From contig OY728128.1 in assembly GCA_963277665.1 (NCBI GenBank), forward strand, positions 1,869,746,988-1,869,810,987: a stretch of 64,000 nucleotides of DNA. Direction: 5' to 3'. The stretch's first letter is position 1. Every line of letters begins with the position of its first letter. Under the pieces are notes generated by a model. That model had not been told where the DNA came from. It worked only from the letters and a program-made list of their open reading frames with translations, and did no database searches. Below are positions 50,860 through 60,800 of the stretch, in pieces. The DNA is from Viscum album. Taxonomy: Eukaryota > Streptophyta > Magnoliopsida > Santalales > Viscaceae. The position numbers and the translations under genes were made by a program.

Positions 50860-51955
50860 ATACATCTCCTTGGGCGGTACATCCAGGCATGGCAAAGATG
50901 TATCAGGACCTCCGACGTCAGTTCTGGTGGCCAAGAATGAAAAAGTGTGTGGCAGAGTTTGTTTCTTGGTGCCTTACTTGTTAGCGAGTAAAGGCTGAGC
51001 ACCAGATGCCAGTAATCTTGACTCATCCCCTTGAAGAGCTGGAGTGGAAGTGGGATGGGATATCCATGGACTTCGTGATGGTTTTACCACGTACGTCCAA
51101 GGGACACGATGCCATTTGGGTGATCATTGATCGACTCACCAAGTCGGCCCAGTTCCTATCCATACAAGAGCAGAATTTAGTTGAGAGCTTGGGACACCTC
51201 TACGTGAAGGAGATTGTTCGAATTCATGGAGTTCTATCCACTATCTTCTCAGATATTGATTCTCGTTTCACATCACGGTTGTGGAAGGGATTGCCGGAAG
51301 CTTTTGGGACTCAGTTTCACTTGATCACAACCTTTAATCCCCATACTGATGGTCAGATAGAGCAGACCATAGAGGTCCTGGAGGATATGCTTCGAGCTTG
51401 CATACTTGACTTCAGTCGTAGCTGGTAGGATCACCTACCACTAGTGGAATTTTCTTATAACAACAGTTATCATTCCACTATTGGTATGGCACCATTCGAG
51501 GATATGTACGAGCGACCTTGCAGGTCACCACTTTGTTGGACTAACCCAGGAGAGTCAGCACTTATGGGCCCAGATATGGTGAGAGCTACTACAGAGAAGG
51601 TGCAGGTCATCCAGGAGTAGATTAAGACTGTACAGAGTTGGAAAAATTCTTATGCCGACAGGAGGTGGAGGCTCTTGGAGTTCGAGGAGGGAGACCATGT
51701 GTTCATTTAGGTCTCACCTCGACGGGGATTGCGAAGATTTGGACGAGGCAACAAGCTATATCCGAGGTTCATTGGCCCTTTTCAGATTCTAAGTAGAGTT
51801 GGCGAGGTGGAGTATCACATGGCTCTACCTCCTTAGATGGACCGGGTACACAACGTCTTCCATGTGTCTCAGCTGCGGAGGTACATGCATGATCCATCGC
51901 ACATTATCGACTGGGGCGAGCTGGACATCAATGATGGAGCGACCTTTGCTGAGTA
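50860..51955 (+). pseudogene. Element 5 integrase remnant
   Basis: The zinc finger region (50880-51000) has QDLRRQFWWPRMK and the Cys pair CLTC. The catalytic triad is readable: Asp in SMDFV (51069-51071), Asp in FSDIDSRF (51252-51254) and Glu in DGQIEQT (51360-51362). VEFSYNNSYHSTIGMAPFE follows after a stop at 51426. Then come SYADRRWRLLEFEEGD and the GPY/F-like module (LYPRFIGPFQIL). Additional stops are near 51620, 51708 and 51835. Confidence 0.94.
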
Positions 51956-52107
51956 CCTAGTAGAGATCGAGGATCAGCAGAAGAAGATTCTTTGTGGATG
52001 AGCTATTCCCTTGGTTCATGTTCGGTGGAACCACATGAATCTCCAGGAGAGCACATGGGGGCGGGAGGCTCAAATTTGCGTGCAGTACCCACATCTTTTT
52101 GAGTAGC
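51956..52107 (+). pseudogene. Element 5 chromodomain
   Basis: The C-terminal block reads EYLVEIEDQQKKILCG, a stop, then AIPLVHVRWNHMNLQESTWG and ending YPHLFE. This is the CR-type chromodomain of chromoviruses, thought to guide insertion to particular chromatin. The aromatic residues of the W-x-x-x and ESTW parts are visible. It is fused to integrase as in other family members and ends with TAG. Confidence 0.93.
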
Positions 52108-52141
52108 CTTTGTTTTGGCTTTTTGAGGACGTAAAAGCCCT

Positions 52142-52154
52142 AAGGTGGGTGTGA
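52142..52154 (+). other. Element 5 polypurine tract
   Basis: AAGGTGGGTGTGA immediately precedes the right LTR (TGTAATGTCC). It is the expected plus-strand primer. Confidence 0.85.
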
Positions 52155-52400
52155 TGTAATGTCCGGGATTTTTCCATTTATTATTTTAATATTATATGGG
52201 AATTTACTCGAGACCAGTCTCTGAGACGACATGCAGTTCCAAGGCCCAGGGAGCCCAGAACAAATGTTTGAATTTAATTTAATAATAAATTCCGCACGCA
52301 TGTGGTTTTCCTGAAAAAGTGAAATAACTCACGAACGGGTGCTCGGATTAGAAATTCGATCGCTTATGCATGATGGGATATTTGTGAGAATTGTGGAGAT

Positions 52401-53159
52401 TTGATTCTTGAAATTAATTTGGTTTTCATTCAAACTTCTAATGGTGATGAACCAAGATCGACACGAACATTGATTGAGGTTCGTCCCTCTCGATTGTTGT
52501 GTTTTTTTCTCCCGATTCCTATGCATTCTTCGTGTGTGTTATATGCGTTCTTGGAGGAAATAGATCGTTGCACATTCGTTTGTTTCCACAACGATCTGGA
52601 ATCAAAGATCCAACATCGAGATGACCTATCAAAGGTGCGACGACGATGGCGACAGACAAATCGGTGTCGTTCGGAATTCCCATTCTTCATGCGTTTTCAT
52701 GCGGACAGATTGGGATGCGCCATCAAGGCTGATCGACAGCCCGAAACCGAAGCAACCGGTTTTGTAGGGGCGGGAAAACCCAAGATCCGGAGTTTCGTGA
52801 TGATCGAACAGTTGGATCAAGATCCGTAGGATCAGCCGAGGTGCATGGAGGAAGACGATGCTTCTGGAAATTTCTTGACTACACGCCATGTAGTATGGGC
52901 TACACGGCATGTGTTCATCGACGGATTTACCTGGCATGTACTTCGGGAGTACACAGACACAGGAAGGGTACACGGCCAAGGACATGTCGTGTATACCCCT
53001 CCCTGGCCAGACTCGGCCAGATACACAGGATACCTCGTGTACTGGTACATTGGCAGGAAACACAGACACGGGCATGGTACACGACCAAGGACATGCCGTG
53101 TATACCCCTCCCTAGCCAGACCCGACCAGATACACAGGATATCTCATGTACTAGTATAG
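52401..53159 (+). other. Open frame inside LTR5 right copy (253 codons, one stop)
   Basis: It is in the same frame as the left-LTR open frame at 45072-45671. It is open 52401-52829, has a TAG at 52827-52829, and is open again to 53159 through the 109-bp units. There is no ATG at the start (TTG), and a TGA lies upstream at 52371. Protein-level agreement with the left copy is good over 52440-52620. Function unknown. Confidence 0.4.
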
Positions 53160-53470
53160 GGGCAGGCGACACAGACACGGGAAAAGACCGTGTACAGGCA
53201 CATGGCCAGTGTACACGGAGCGATCCCCAGGGGCTTGTACATGGTGTATGATCCTTCTATACGCCATGTAGTTTCTTTCTAACCGACAAGCTGAGTTACA
53301 CGGGCCGTTTACACGGGTAGTACCTGGAGTTAGGAACATAGTGTGTACTTTTATTCATGCCGTGTAGTTGAGTTTTTCATAGACCGGATAGACGACACGG
53401 GCCATTTACACGGGCAGTACCCAGGGTCAAGGAACACGGTGTGTAATCATACTACACTCCATGTAATAAA
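52870..53470 (+). repeat. Dyad-box region with 109-bp tandem units, right LTR
   Basis: AGACAC(A/G)GG recurs at 52955, 53064 and 53173, again exactly 109 bases apart, so the tandem array existed before the element inserted. Boxes include CTACACGCCATGTAGT near 52879, CTACACGGCATGTGT near 52900 and TATACGCCATGTAGT near 53259. Confidence 0.9.
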
Positions 53471-54557
53471 TTCTTCAAGGCTTTAGCTACTTGCCTTCTG
53501 TGACTTGGAATAGTTTTCTTAGGGTTCATACCCTTGGCCCTTTCCCTGAAGGTTCTGGTATCATTTCCTTTGCACAGAAATATGATCCCTTCAGCAGAAC
53601 TTCCTGAATAGAGTTGTTGGAATACCCTTTGTGAGACTTAGAGCTGGATCCTCTATTCATTCCTGGAACCCTAGGTAGAGTTCTTGGTATCGACGTGACC
53701 AACTTTACCCAGGCGCTGATCCTCTGCTTAGCGAATTAGCTCAGACAGAGTTGTCGGAATCACCCCATGACTTGGCCATGATCCTCATCTGAGCGTCATG
53801 TTCTCAAAGTACTTGTGGTGTGTGTTCTCCCAGAATGAGTACATCGTATCTCTCTCTTCAAACCTAGGAGTGTGTTCTCCTTGTTATGGGTTTAGTGGAA
53901 TCTTCGAGCTGGATCTTAGTGGTGGTATTGGCGATAGTCGATCGTGCATGAGTATATCTGGATATTCTTGTTATATGTTCGGTAGACATATACTATGTAG
54001 AGCTAACTATATCTTTCCTTTGTGGTATTTTTCCTTGTTGTATTTCTTTTGTGGTTTTGGGGTGTCCTTCTGGGTATTGTTATACTCACCACTTCACAGG
54101 CTTTGCCCGCACGTGTCGTGTCTTGTGCAGACGAGCGAGCCTTTGACAGGATTCTAGGTGGACTTGGACCATACGGTGCTCAGTGAGATTAAGCAGGCCG
54201 AGGTGTGTTCCTACGGCTACATATTCTAGTCCCAACACCATTCCTTACAGGTTGGACATTGTTACAAACATTCTTTTATTGGTCTTGTACTTTTGAACTA
54301 GGGTTTTACAATTGTTGTACTTTACTTTCCTATCGTACTCTGTTGGTTGGGATTTTTAGTGTATGCATGCATTTCCATTTTTAGTAGTTTTTACTTTTTA
54401 GCTTTTTGGGATTAGAGATGTGTGTGTGTGTACAGGTTTATAGGAAATTCCTCCCATATAAGTAGCATGCCTACATGGTTCTATTCACCAGCCCCTGGCC
54501 TATTGGAGGCGGGCTTGGGGAGTTGCGGCTCGGGCCCCACTGGGACGGGTCGTGACA

Positions 54558-54562
54558 ATAAC
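54558..54562 (+). other. Target site duplication, right
   Basis: ATAAC, identical to 44468-44472. Confidence 0.93.
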
Positions 54563-57349
54563 TATTCAACTCCATTTACCAGTACTAATTTATATTTCAC
54601 TTTACTATGATTGTTATTTTTTGTTTATTGATTCATCAAATATTTTATACGTTTTATTTATTCATGTGATTTAATTTTTATATTTTTAATTCAGCCCACT
54701 ATACTTTTTTCATAATCTCTAAAAAAATTTGTATCAAATGAGTTATTTTCAACTTTTTAAAAAATATATCATTTAAAAAACTAATTTTTTTTCTTAAATC
54801 CTAACCAATTTCAAAAACATTATTTTATTATGGAATCTAATTCAAATATTCTTGACCATAATTTTGATGCCACCAACCATTTCTTCTAAAAGAATCAAAT
54901 GTGAACATTTAGTTATTTTATTTCATATCCCATTTAGAAAATTGAAATATATGAGTATGTCCCACACAAATAATATGAATAAAAATATACTATAGTTTTT
55001 ATTTAGAATTTTTAATTCAATACAAAATATAACAATTCCATAAATTATGGTATTTCCAAAAATTAATTAAATTGTTTTTATTCTTTAAAAACAATTTATA
55101 CGGTCTGTAAATAGTTAAAAATCACACATTAAAGAGAAAATAATGTTAAAGGCACCATATTAGACATTTTAATCATTATTTTAAAATTTTCTCCATGAAT
55201 CCCAATGAATATATTACAATAATGTTCACCTGATAAATTGATATTTTCAATAGTATAAAATTTTTCATTTATGAATTACCCCTTGAAAATAACACAAATA
55301 AAATAATATGGGTTTTACCAATTTCATGTCCACCTAAAGTTATAAAAATTTCATGAGTCTAAAAACATAAAAAAATGTGGTGGATGAATTACTCATCATA
55401 TCCTTAATTAAATATGAAATAACAATGAAATTACAAGTATTTAAAGAAAAAATACAGGTCAACAAAATAAATAGGAACATCGATTTTAGTGTAATAAATG
55501 ATGAAGATTGTTCTAGAAGTAAAACAAATGATGAAGGTGAACTAGAAAAACATATCAATATGTTGAAAATAAAATTTAACAAGAAGAAATTGTCTTAGAA
55601 TACAAAGAATAATGATATTATTTATGTCCAAGAAGTGACTTATTGCTAATGAAATAGATGGGGTCATATAATACTAGTTTACTCAATCTATAAAGAGAAG
55701 TTAAAATACAATAAAAAAATTTATATAGCTTGGATTATTTCAACGTGGGATGATTCGACCACATTATGTGAAGAAATTCAAAAATGACACATGGGACATT
55801 TCTATGAAGGTAACAAGTTTAGTAATCTAATTTCTAATCCTCTTTATCATTTTTATTAATACTCTTATATATCATTGATCTCCAAAACTAATGAGGATCT
55901 TTAAAATATATATGATAAAAATTTACATTGTTTCTTAAAAAGTCATTCAGATTTCATATAGATTATTGAAAATCATAAACATGATTTAAATGAAAATGAT
56001 ATTCTTTTAAAAAAATGAAGATTTGGTTGTTGACGTAAAATATCAGACAAATTTTTATGGTTTCGTAAATAAAATCACGAATATCAACATTACTTTTCAA
56101 AATACACCAAATGTGAAAAAAATATTAATACGATCCTTGGTTATAATGTTTTTACAAAAATAATTATGGTTTTTTTCATATGATAATGAAACTTCTACAA
56201 AAATCACATAATATTTGAAAAGTGTTTCTAAATTATAATTTTAAAAATATTTTCATTATTAAGGTCATCTTATATATGAATGTGATTGAAAAAAATAATA
56301 TAAAAAACTCATAATGATTCCATATTTATTTTAATATTCTTAAATATCTATGAATTTTTATGTTCCATTATTTTAATATGCCCTTATTTTAATCTAAATT
56401 TTATTCCATTAACTATTCATCTTGTACTAACTTTGTTATACCCTTAAGGGAACAAAAAGAAACCATTTTTTATATCTTATAGGGATTCTTTGAAGAAATT
56501 AATTTATCTATCATAAGGTTTTCTTTATAATAAATAGGATGATCTTTATCAAAGAATTGTGTTTTCAATATGAAATTAAATTGAATTAATATTGAATTAT
56601 AATCTATAAAGTAATATATTATATGATCTATATGTTTTATTTTTGAATAGTTATTTTATTTATATTACCAATATACATTATCTCTTAACTAATCATGTTA
56701 TCTTGTTGAATATTATTCTAAATCATGTTCTATCTAGAATATCTATTCTTAAAATAATAATTTTTATATATAATTTAGAAAGATTCCTTTATATTCTATT
56801 TAAATCATTTTCCTAAATTTTTTTAATATCATTATGTATGGTAAAAAAACTTGTTTTCAAAAGTTGTATTTAAATCATAAGTATTTTTTCATGTCTTGGT
56901 ATTGTTCATGAGATTGATTGTTATTATCAAATGGATTATTGAGAATATTCATTATATATCTTTATATTTTAAATAATTTTTGTTTTAAAATAACTATATT
57001 TATTATTACTTTATTTACTTAAAGGGAATATAAATGTTTTATAATTATTTTTTATAAATTATATTCAATTTATATTATATTTTCCTTTATATAAAACCAT
57101 ATTACATTGACTTTTCCTTTTTTATAATCTCAAAGTGGGACAGGTTTTTTATTGGTGTTAAAATATAAAACAATTTGTATGAAATCGTTTTTTATAAAGA
57201 TTGATAATATTACTTCATCTATCACAGAAAGGGAGACCTGGTTTCATAGATATTTTCTAGATCCATTTTTTTATTTACCCTATTTCTTATCTTTATTTTA
57301 TATGAATTGTTTTTATACTTAAAAACATGGATATTGTTATGCCCCAAAG
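54563..57349 (+). repeat. R repeat unit C, part after element 5
   Basis: It continues unit C. The CCCATTTAGAAAATTGAAAT block (54948) matches unit A near 22465. TCACACATTAAAG and the following blocks match unit A near 22700. The unit carries the best-preserved copy of the protein remnant (55377-56150), the ACCCTTAAGGGAAC block (56440) and the unit end near 57340. Confidence 0.78.
55377..56150 (+). pseudogene. Unidentified protein remnant in R unit C
   Basis: The first 73 codons are open (55377-55598): IQVNKINRNIDFSVINDE, then DEGELEKHINMLKIKFNKKK. Downstream, with stops, come DIIYVQEVTY, STWDDSTTLCEEIQ, FYEGNKFSNLISNPLYH, ENHKHDLNENDILLKK, a frame change, DLVVDVKYQTNFYGFVNKIT and NITFQNTPNVKK. 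The reverse-strand frame 55340-55582 is its shadow. Blocks recur in the same order in A and B. A decayed gene carried by the repeat is the simplest reading. Family not recognised. Confidence 0.6.
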
Positions 57350-58040
57350 TATAATTCTTTAATTATCAAAAACACTCTAATGTTATTCTTGTTTAATGTT
57401 TTTATTTTTTGGTCATTTTATTTTATTATAATTGAATAATGTAATTCATCCTAATTGAATATTCAATGTGGGCTATAGGGTAATGTTTCAAAGTATGTGC
57501 AGTAGTGTAATGTCATCTTTCTATTAATGTGTAGAAGAAACACAAGATTTTTTAAAGGCCCACATACTAATTGGACAGACAAAACACTATTATAGAACAT
57601 CTTGGAATCCCAATCGATACCCCATTAAAGCTAATGGGTATATGATTTCAGATGGACTTATAGTCCAAAGGTTCATTTATTATTCTCAATAAGTTCCCCG
57701 TTCATGTTAGTAATGGGTTCGCTCAATCCATTGGACCCTGAAACCCTATAGAGGGTAAAAAAGGATTCATTATGAGGAATGTATATTCATAGAATTTTAG
57801 TGAACATAATTCAAATGATCTTTGATATTAAATGGATTCTTTCACTCATTAAGAGATTCAAAGTTCTATATTCCTCATACACTCAGAATGGATAATCAAT
57901 ACAATCATCATTTGAGGATATCTAGGAACAAAATCATGAAGGGAATGTTCTTCATAAACATGATCCACAATGTTGGAGTTGATTCTATAGAAAAAAATTA
58001 TATGAAATTTTTGAAAAGTTTTATTCCTTTTTAAATAATA
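57350..58040 (+). repeat. R repeat unit D, start only
   Basis: 57480-57530 (GTAATGTTTCAAAGTATGTGCAGTAGTG) matches unit A near 21100 and unit C near 43445. TTATTATTCTCAATAAGTTCCCC near 57680 matches 39720 and 43680. CAAATGATCTTTGAT near 57815 matches GAAATGATCTTTGAT near 43818. After about 58040 the similarity stops. The 70-codon frame 57822-58034 has no counterpart in the other units. Confidence 0.72.
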
Positions 58041-58800
58041 AGAAATATTATAAAATCATGATTGTTATTTTGTGTGATGTAGTATATGATAATTTCCTAA
58101 TATTAATTATGTCTCTAAACAGTCATGATAGTTCCACTCTTTGATGAGAAACCTTGAGTTAGATGGTGTATTTTGAAATAAATTTTCTACAGATAGATGA
58201 AATCATTTGAGATAGACAACTGATATAGGATATTAGGGGTGGAGACTCCTAAGACATTGAAGAGCCTTGTCATAGTTTAATCCCTATAAAATTTCAAATA
58301 TTATAAATTTTGATAACGAAAGTCACCATTAAGAAATGAAAATTCATTTGTTTCATTGGACTTTCCCATATTTAGACATGGATTCATCCATAAAAATTTA
58401 AAAAATTATTAATATATTTTATGATTCATGTACTTTTATTTGTTGAAAAAAACTTTGTTGACAAATTTTCATGGTGAACTATGATACATTAGGTGTGTCA
58501 TGAGTAATATTTCATTATTGAAAAATATATAAAAGTATTTTTCCCTTATATTCCTTAACCTAAGTTGGCATATTGGGAACTTTGATGGAAATTATATAGC
58601 ATAAATAAATCTAGGGTTAGTATTTTCCCTAGGAATGTTCAATTTCTAGAAATTCAAAAAAGATACATCGAGAACATAGGTTTATGAAACCTCCATGAAA
58701 CCTACTTGATTATAGATATCATGATAAAAAGATTATATTACAAAAAAAATCTTCATATAGTTTTATGTCATTAAATTATTTTTCAATGGGTGTCATAGTG
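58041..58800. other. AT-rich DNA, nothing recognised
   Basis: It follows the abrupt end of unit D. No repeat, motif or open frame of note. Confidence 0.5.
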
Positions 58801-60204
58801 TGTTTCTATAAGATATCCTTGGAATTTGGGTATCTTCAAATAATTCCACTAAGAGGGAATCATATCGGGTCACAAACTAAGTATTTCCAAAACCTCAATT
58901 AAATAATCATATTATTCAACAAGTTAAATAAATATTATTCCCATGAATTATTTAATAATAATTAATTATTACATGATCACATTTATTCTATCATGATTTA
59001 ATTAGGATTATATTTTTTACAAGAATATTTAAAAAATATTAATTATATATTTGATGAATAAAATATTTATTTATTTATTTGAAAATAATGAATAGAAGTT
59101 TATTTAATTAATAAATAGTCATTATCCAATTCCTGATTAATATGTTGGAAGAATGGAGGACCATGTTTAATTTTTTTGGTGAGAAATAATATATATTGAA
59201 TATTATTTGACTAAATAATATTTATTATAATTCACTAGTTTAGCACATTTCAAGAAAGAATAATAATTTCATTATTATTGACAAGGGTTTCTTTAGTAAA
59301 TTAGAATGATAATAATGGTTCATGTGTAATTATTATTTTCTAACACTACTGGTATAAAAACCTAAATATATTATTTTCCTTATCAGGTCTATTTTTATTG
59401 TTTCTCCATAACAATAATCGGAAAGAATTTTGTTAGAGCACTAAAGATATCCATCTTCATGGATTATCTTAAGAATAGGGTGTGGTCCTCTACAACCACT
59501 ACCATTGATTCAATAGAGGTTAGGAGAATCATTATTCAATAGATTATGTAGGAGATCAAATATTAACAATGCAAGAATCAGGATCTACCACACAAGCACC
59601 CATAAATTCCTATGGTGGAATTTGTATGGATCTTAGAACATCTTTGGATCACTACTTGAGGGAATATGATATTTATGCCAAAAATAGAATTATTAAAAAA
59701 ATTAGAGACATTCTAAAATCCACAAATTAATAAAAAATCTCTTGTAAATAAACTTCGTTAATTTTTTATATTAATCAAAAATAGTAAGTTCTAATACTGA
59801 ACTTGTTTTAGGTTTCCAAAATTATCAATATTAATTTGATTCAATTTTTATCAATGTGTTTATCATCATGTAAATGTTATATTAATAACCTATCATAAGA
59901 AAAGTATATGCTGGGAATTCCCCATTTGGTTCTTCCAGTAAGCCTAAAACCTTAAAGTAGTATTAAAGAAGCCACATACTTATATATTAATATTCAATGA
60001 TCATAGATTGATTTACAATTTTTTTTATTTTTAAATTCTATTTAAATCATTATTTAATATGAATCAGGAAATACACTCTTCTTTATATTAGTTTTGACAA
60101 AAATGTTCAAATTAATTATTCGATGATTGAAATAAATTGAAGAACACACTCGAAGGTGATGAGGATTCTAGTCTCACCACACAAGATTATATTTCATATA
60201 ACAT

Positions 60205-60480
60205 AGAGGTACACACTGTGTACCCATGTCTAATGAACCCTAAAATAATCTAAAATTAATTTAGTCAATTTGAATTTTTAAAAGCATTTTGTATTTAAAT
60301 GAATCATCTGTTTAGTAGGAAATCATGGAGTATGGTGAATCAGACTACATGTCATGTGATTTCTAAACAAAAAGTGTAATCCTTTAGTGGAAGACAAGTC
60401 TTGTATTTCAAAACATGACCTACTTGAATAGTGACCACGTAATTCAGAGACCACACGCCATGTATCCCATGTACAAATAA
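60205..60480 (+). repeat. Decayed dyad-box cluster
   Basis: GGTACACACTGTGTACCC near 60209, GACTACATGTCATGTGAT near 60342 and GACCACACGCCATGTATCC near 60451 match the boxes found in LTR5 and element 1. The surroundings are otherwise AT-rich and CpG-poor. Confidence 0.65.
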
Positions 60481-60697
60481 TTCAATCCATAATTTCCATA
60501 AAATGATTACACACCCATTCCAAATTCAGGTTCCATGGATTTAATGTGAGAATAATATTTGACATGTAGTTGGAATGTACATGCTCAATATTATTTTTCT
60601 AAATTATGCATAGTTTAAAATTAATTTTCTATACTAGTTAAACCAAATGAACATGTGTTTTGTGTGACCATCAATTTGATTGTAAATCCCATGTGAT

Positions 60698-60741
60698 GGT
60701 ATATATATGTGTGTGTGTGTGCCTGTGTGTGTGTCTGTGTG
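60698..60741 (+). repeat. AT/TG microsatellite
   Basis: ATATATATGTGTG followed by imperfect TG repeats with two CTG interruptions. Confidence 0.9.
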
Positions 60742-60800
60742 TCTAATTCATTCTTATGTAATGTTTGGAACTGTATATTGTCTATAACTGATTCTACAGT

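Larger units (their letters stand above)
44473..54557 (+). mobile_element. Element 5: complete Tekay-like chromovirus retrotransposon, coding parts broken
   Basis: Structure from end to end: LTR 44473-47282, primer site 47286-47297, gag, protease, RT, RNaseH, integrase with chromodomain, polypurine tract 52142-52154, LTR 52155-54557, all flanked by the target duplication ATAAC. Total length is 10,085 bp. The C-terminal chromodomain identifies a chromovirus; overall features fit the Tekay group. Both LTRs differ at roughly one base in nine over the first 130 bases, so the insertion is not recent, although it keeps far more CpG than elements 2-4. Numerous in-frame stops and at least one frameshift rule out autonomous activity. 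Confidence 0.96.
52155..54557 (+). repeat. LTR5 right copy, 2403 bp
   Basis: It aligns with the left copy except for a deletion of about 410 bases after GGATTAG near 52351. The left copy has AGATTAG at both 44664-44670 and 45078-45084, so loss between short direct repeats is likely. It ends GGGTCGTGACA, then the target duplication. Confidence 0.95.
58800..60800 (+). repeat. Possible decayed LTR of element 5 type
   Basis: The order of landmarks resembles LTR5: an AT-rich TTTAAT-containing block (58900-59130), a TATA-like GGTATAAAAACC (59351), dyad boxes (60205-60480), then a TG microsatellite (60698-60741). Direct base-level alignment is not convincing by eye, and neither end can be placed. 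This is an inference from order only. Confidence 0.35.

Noticed and set aside
52629..53075. 148-codon minus-strand frame in the right LTR
   Set aside because: It is the reverse complement of the palindromic boxes and of the plus-strand frame; the left LTR counterpart is shorter and differs.
59440..59760. Possible gag-like start of another plus-strand element (CAACCACTACC near 59500)
   Set aside because: The reading breaks at once and no zinc knuckle, protease or primer site is found near it.
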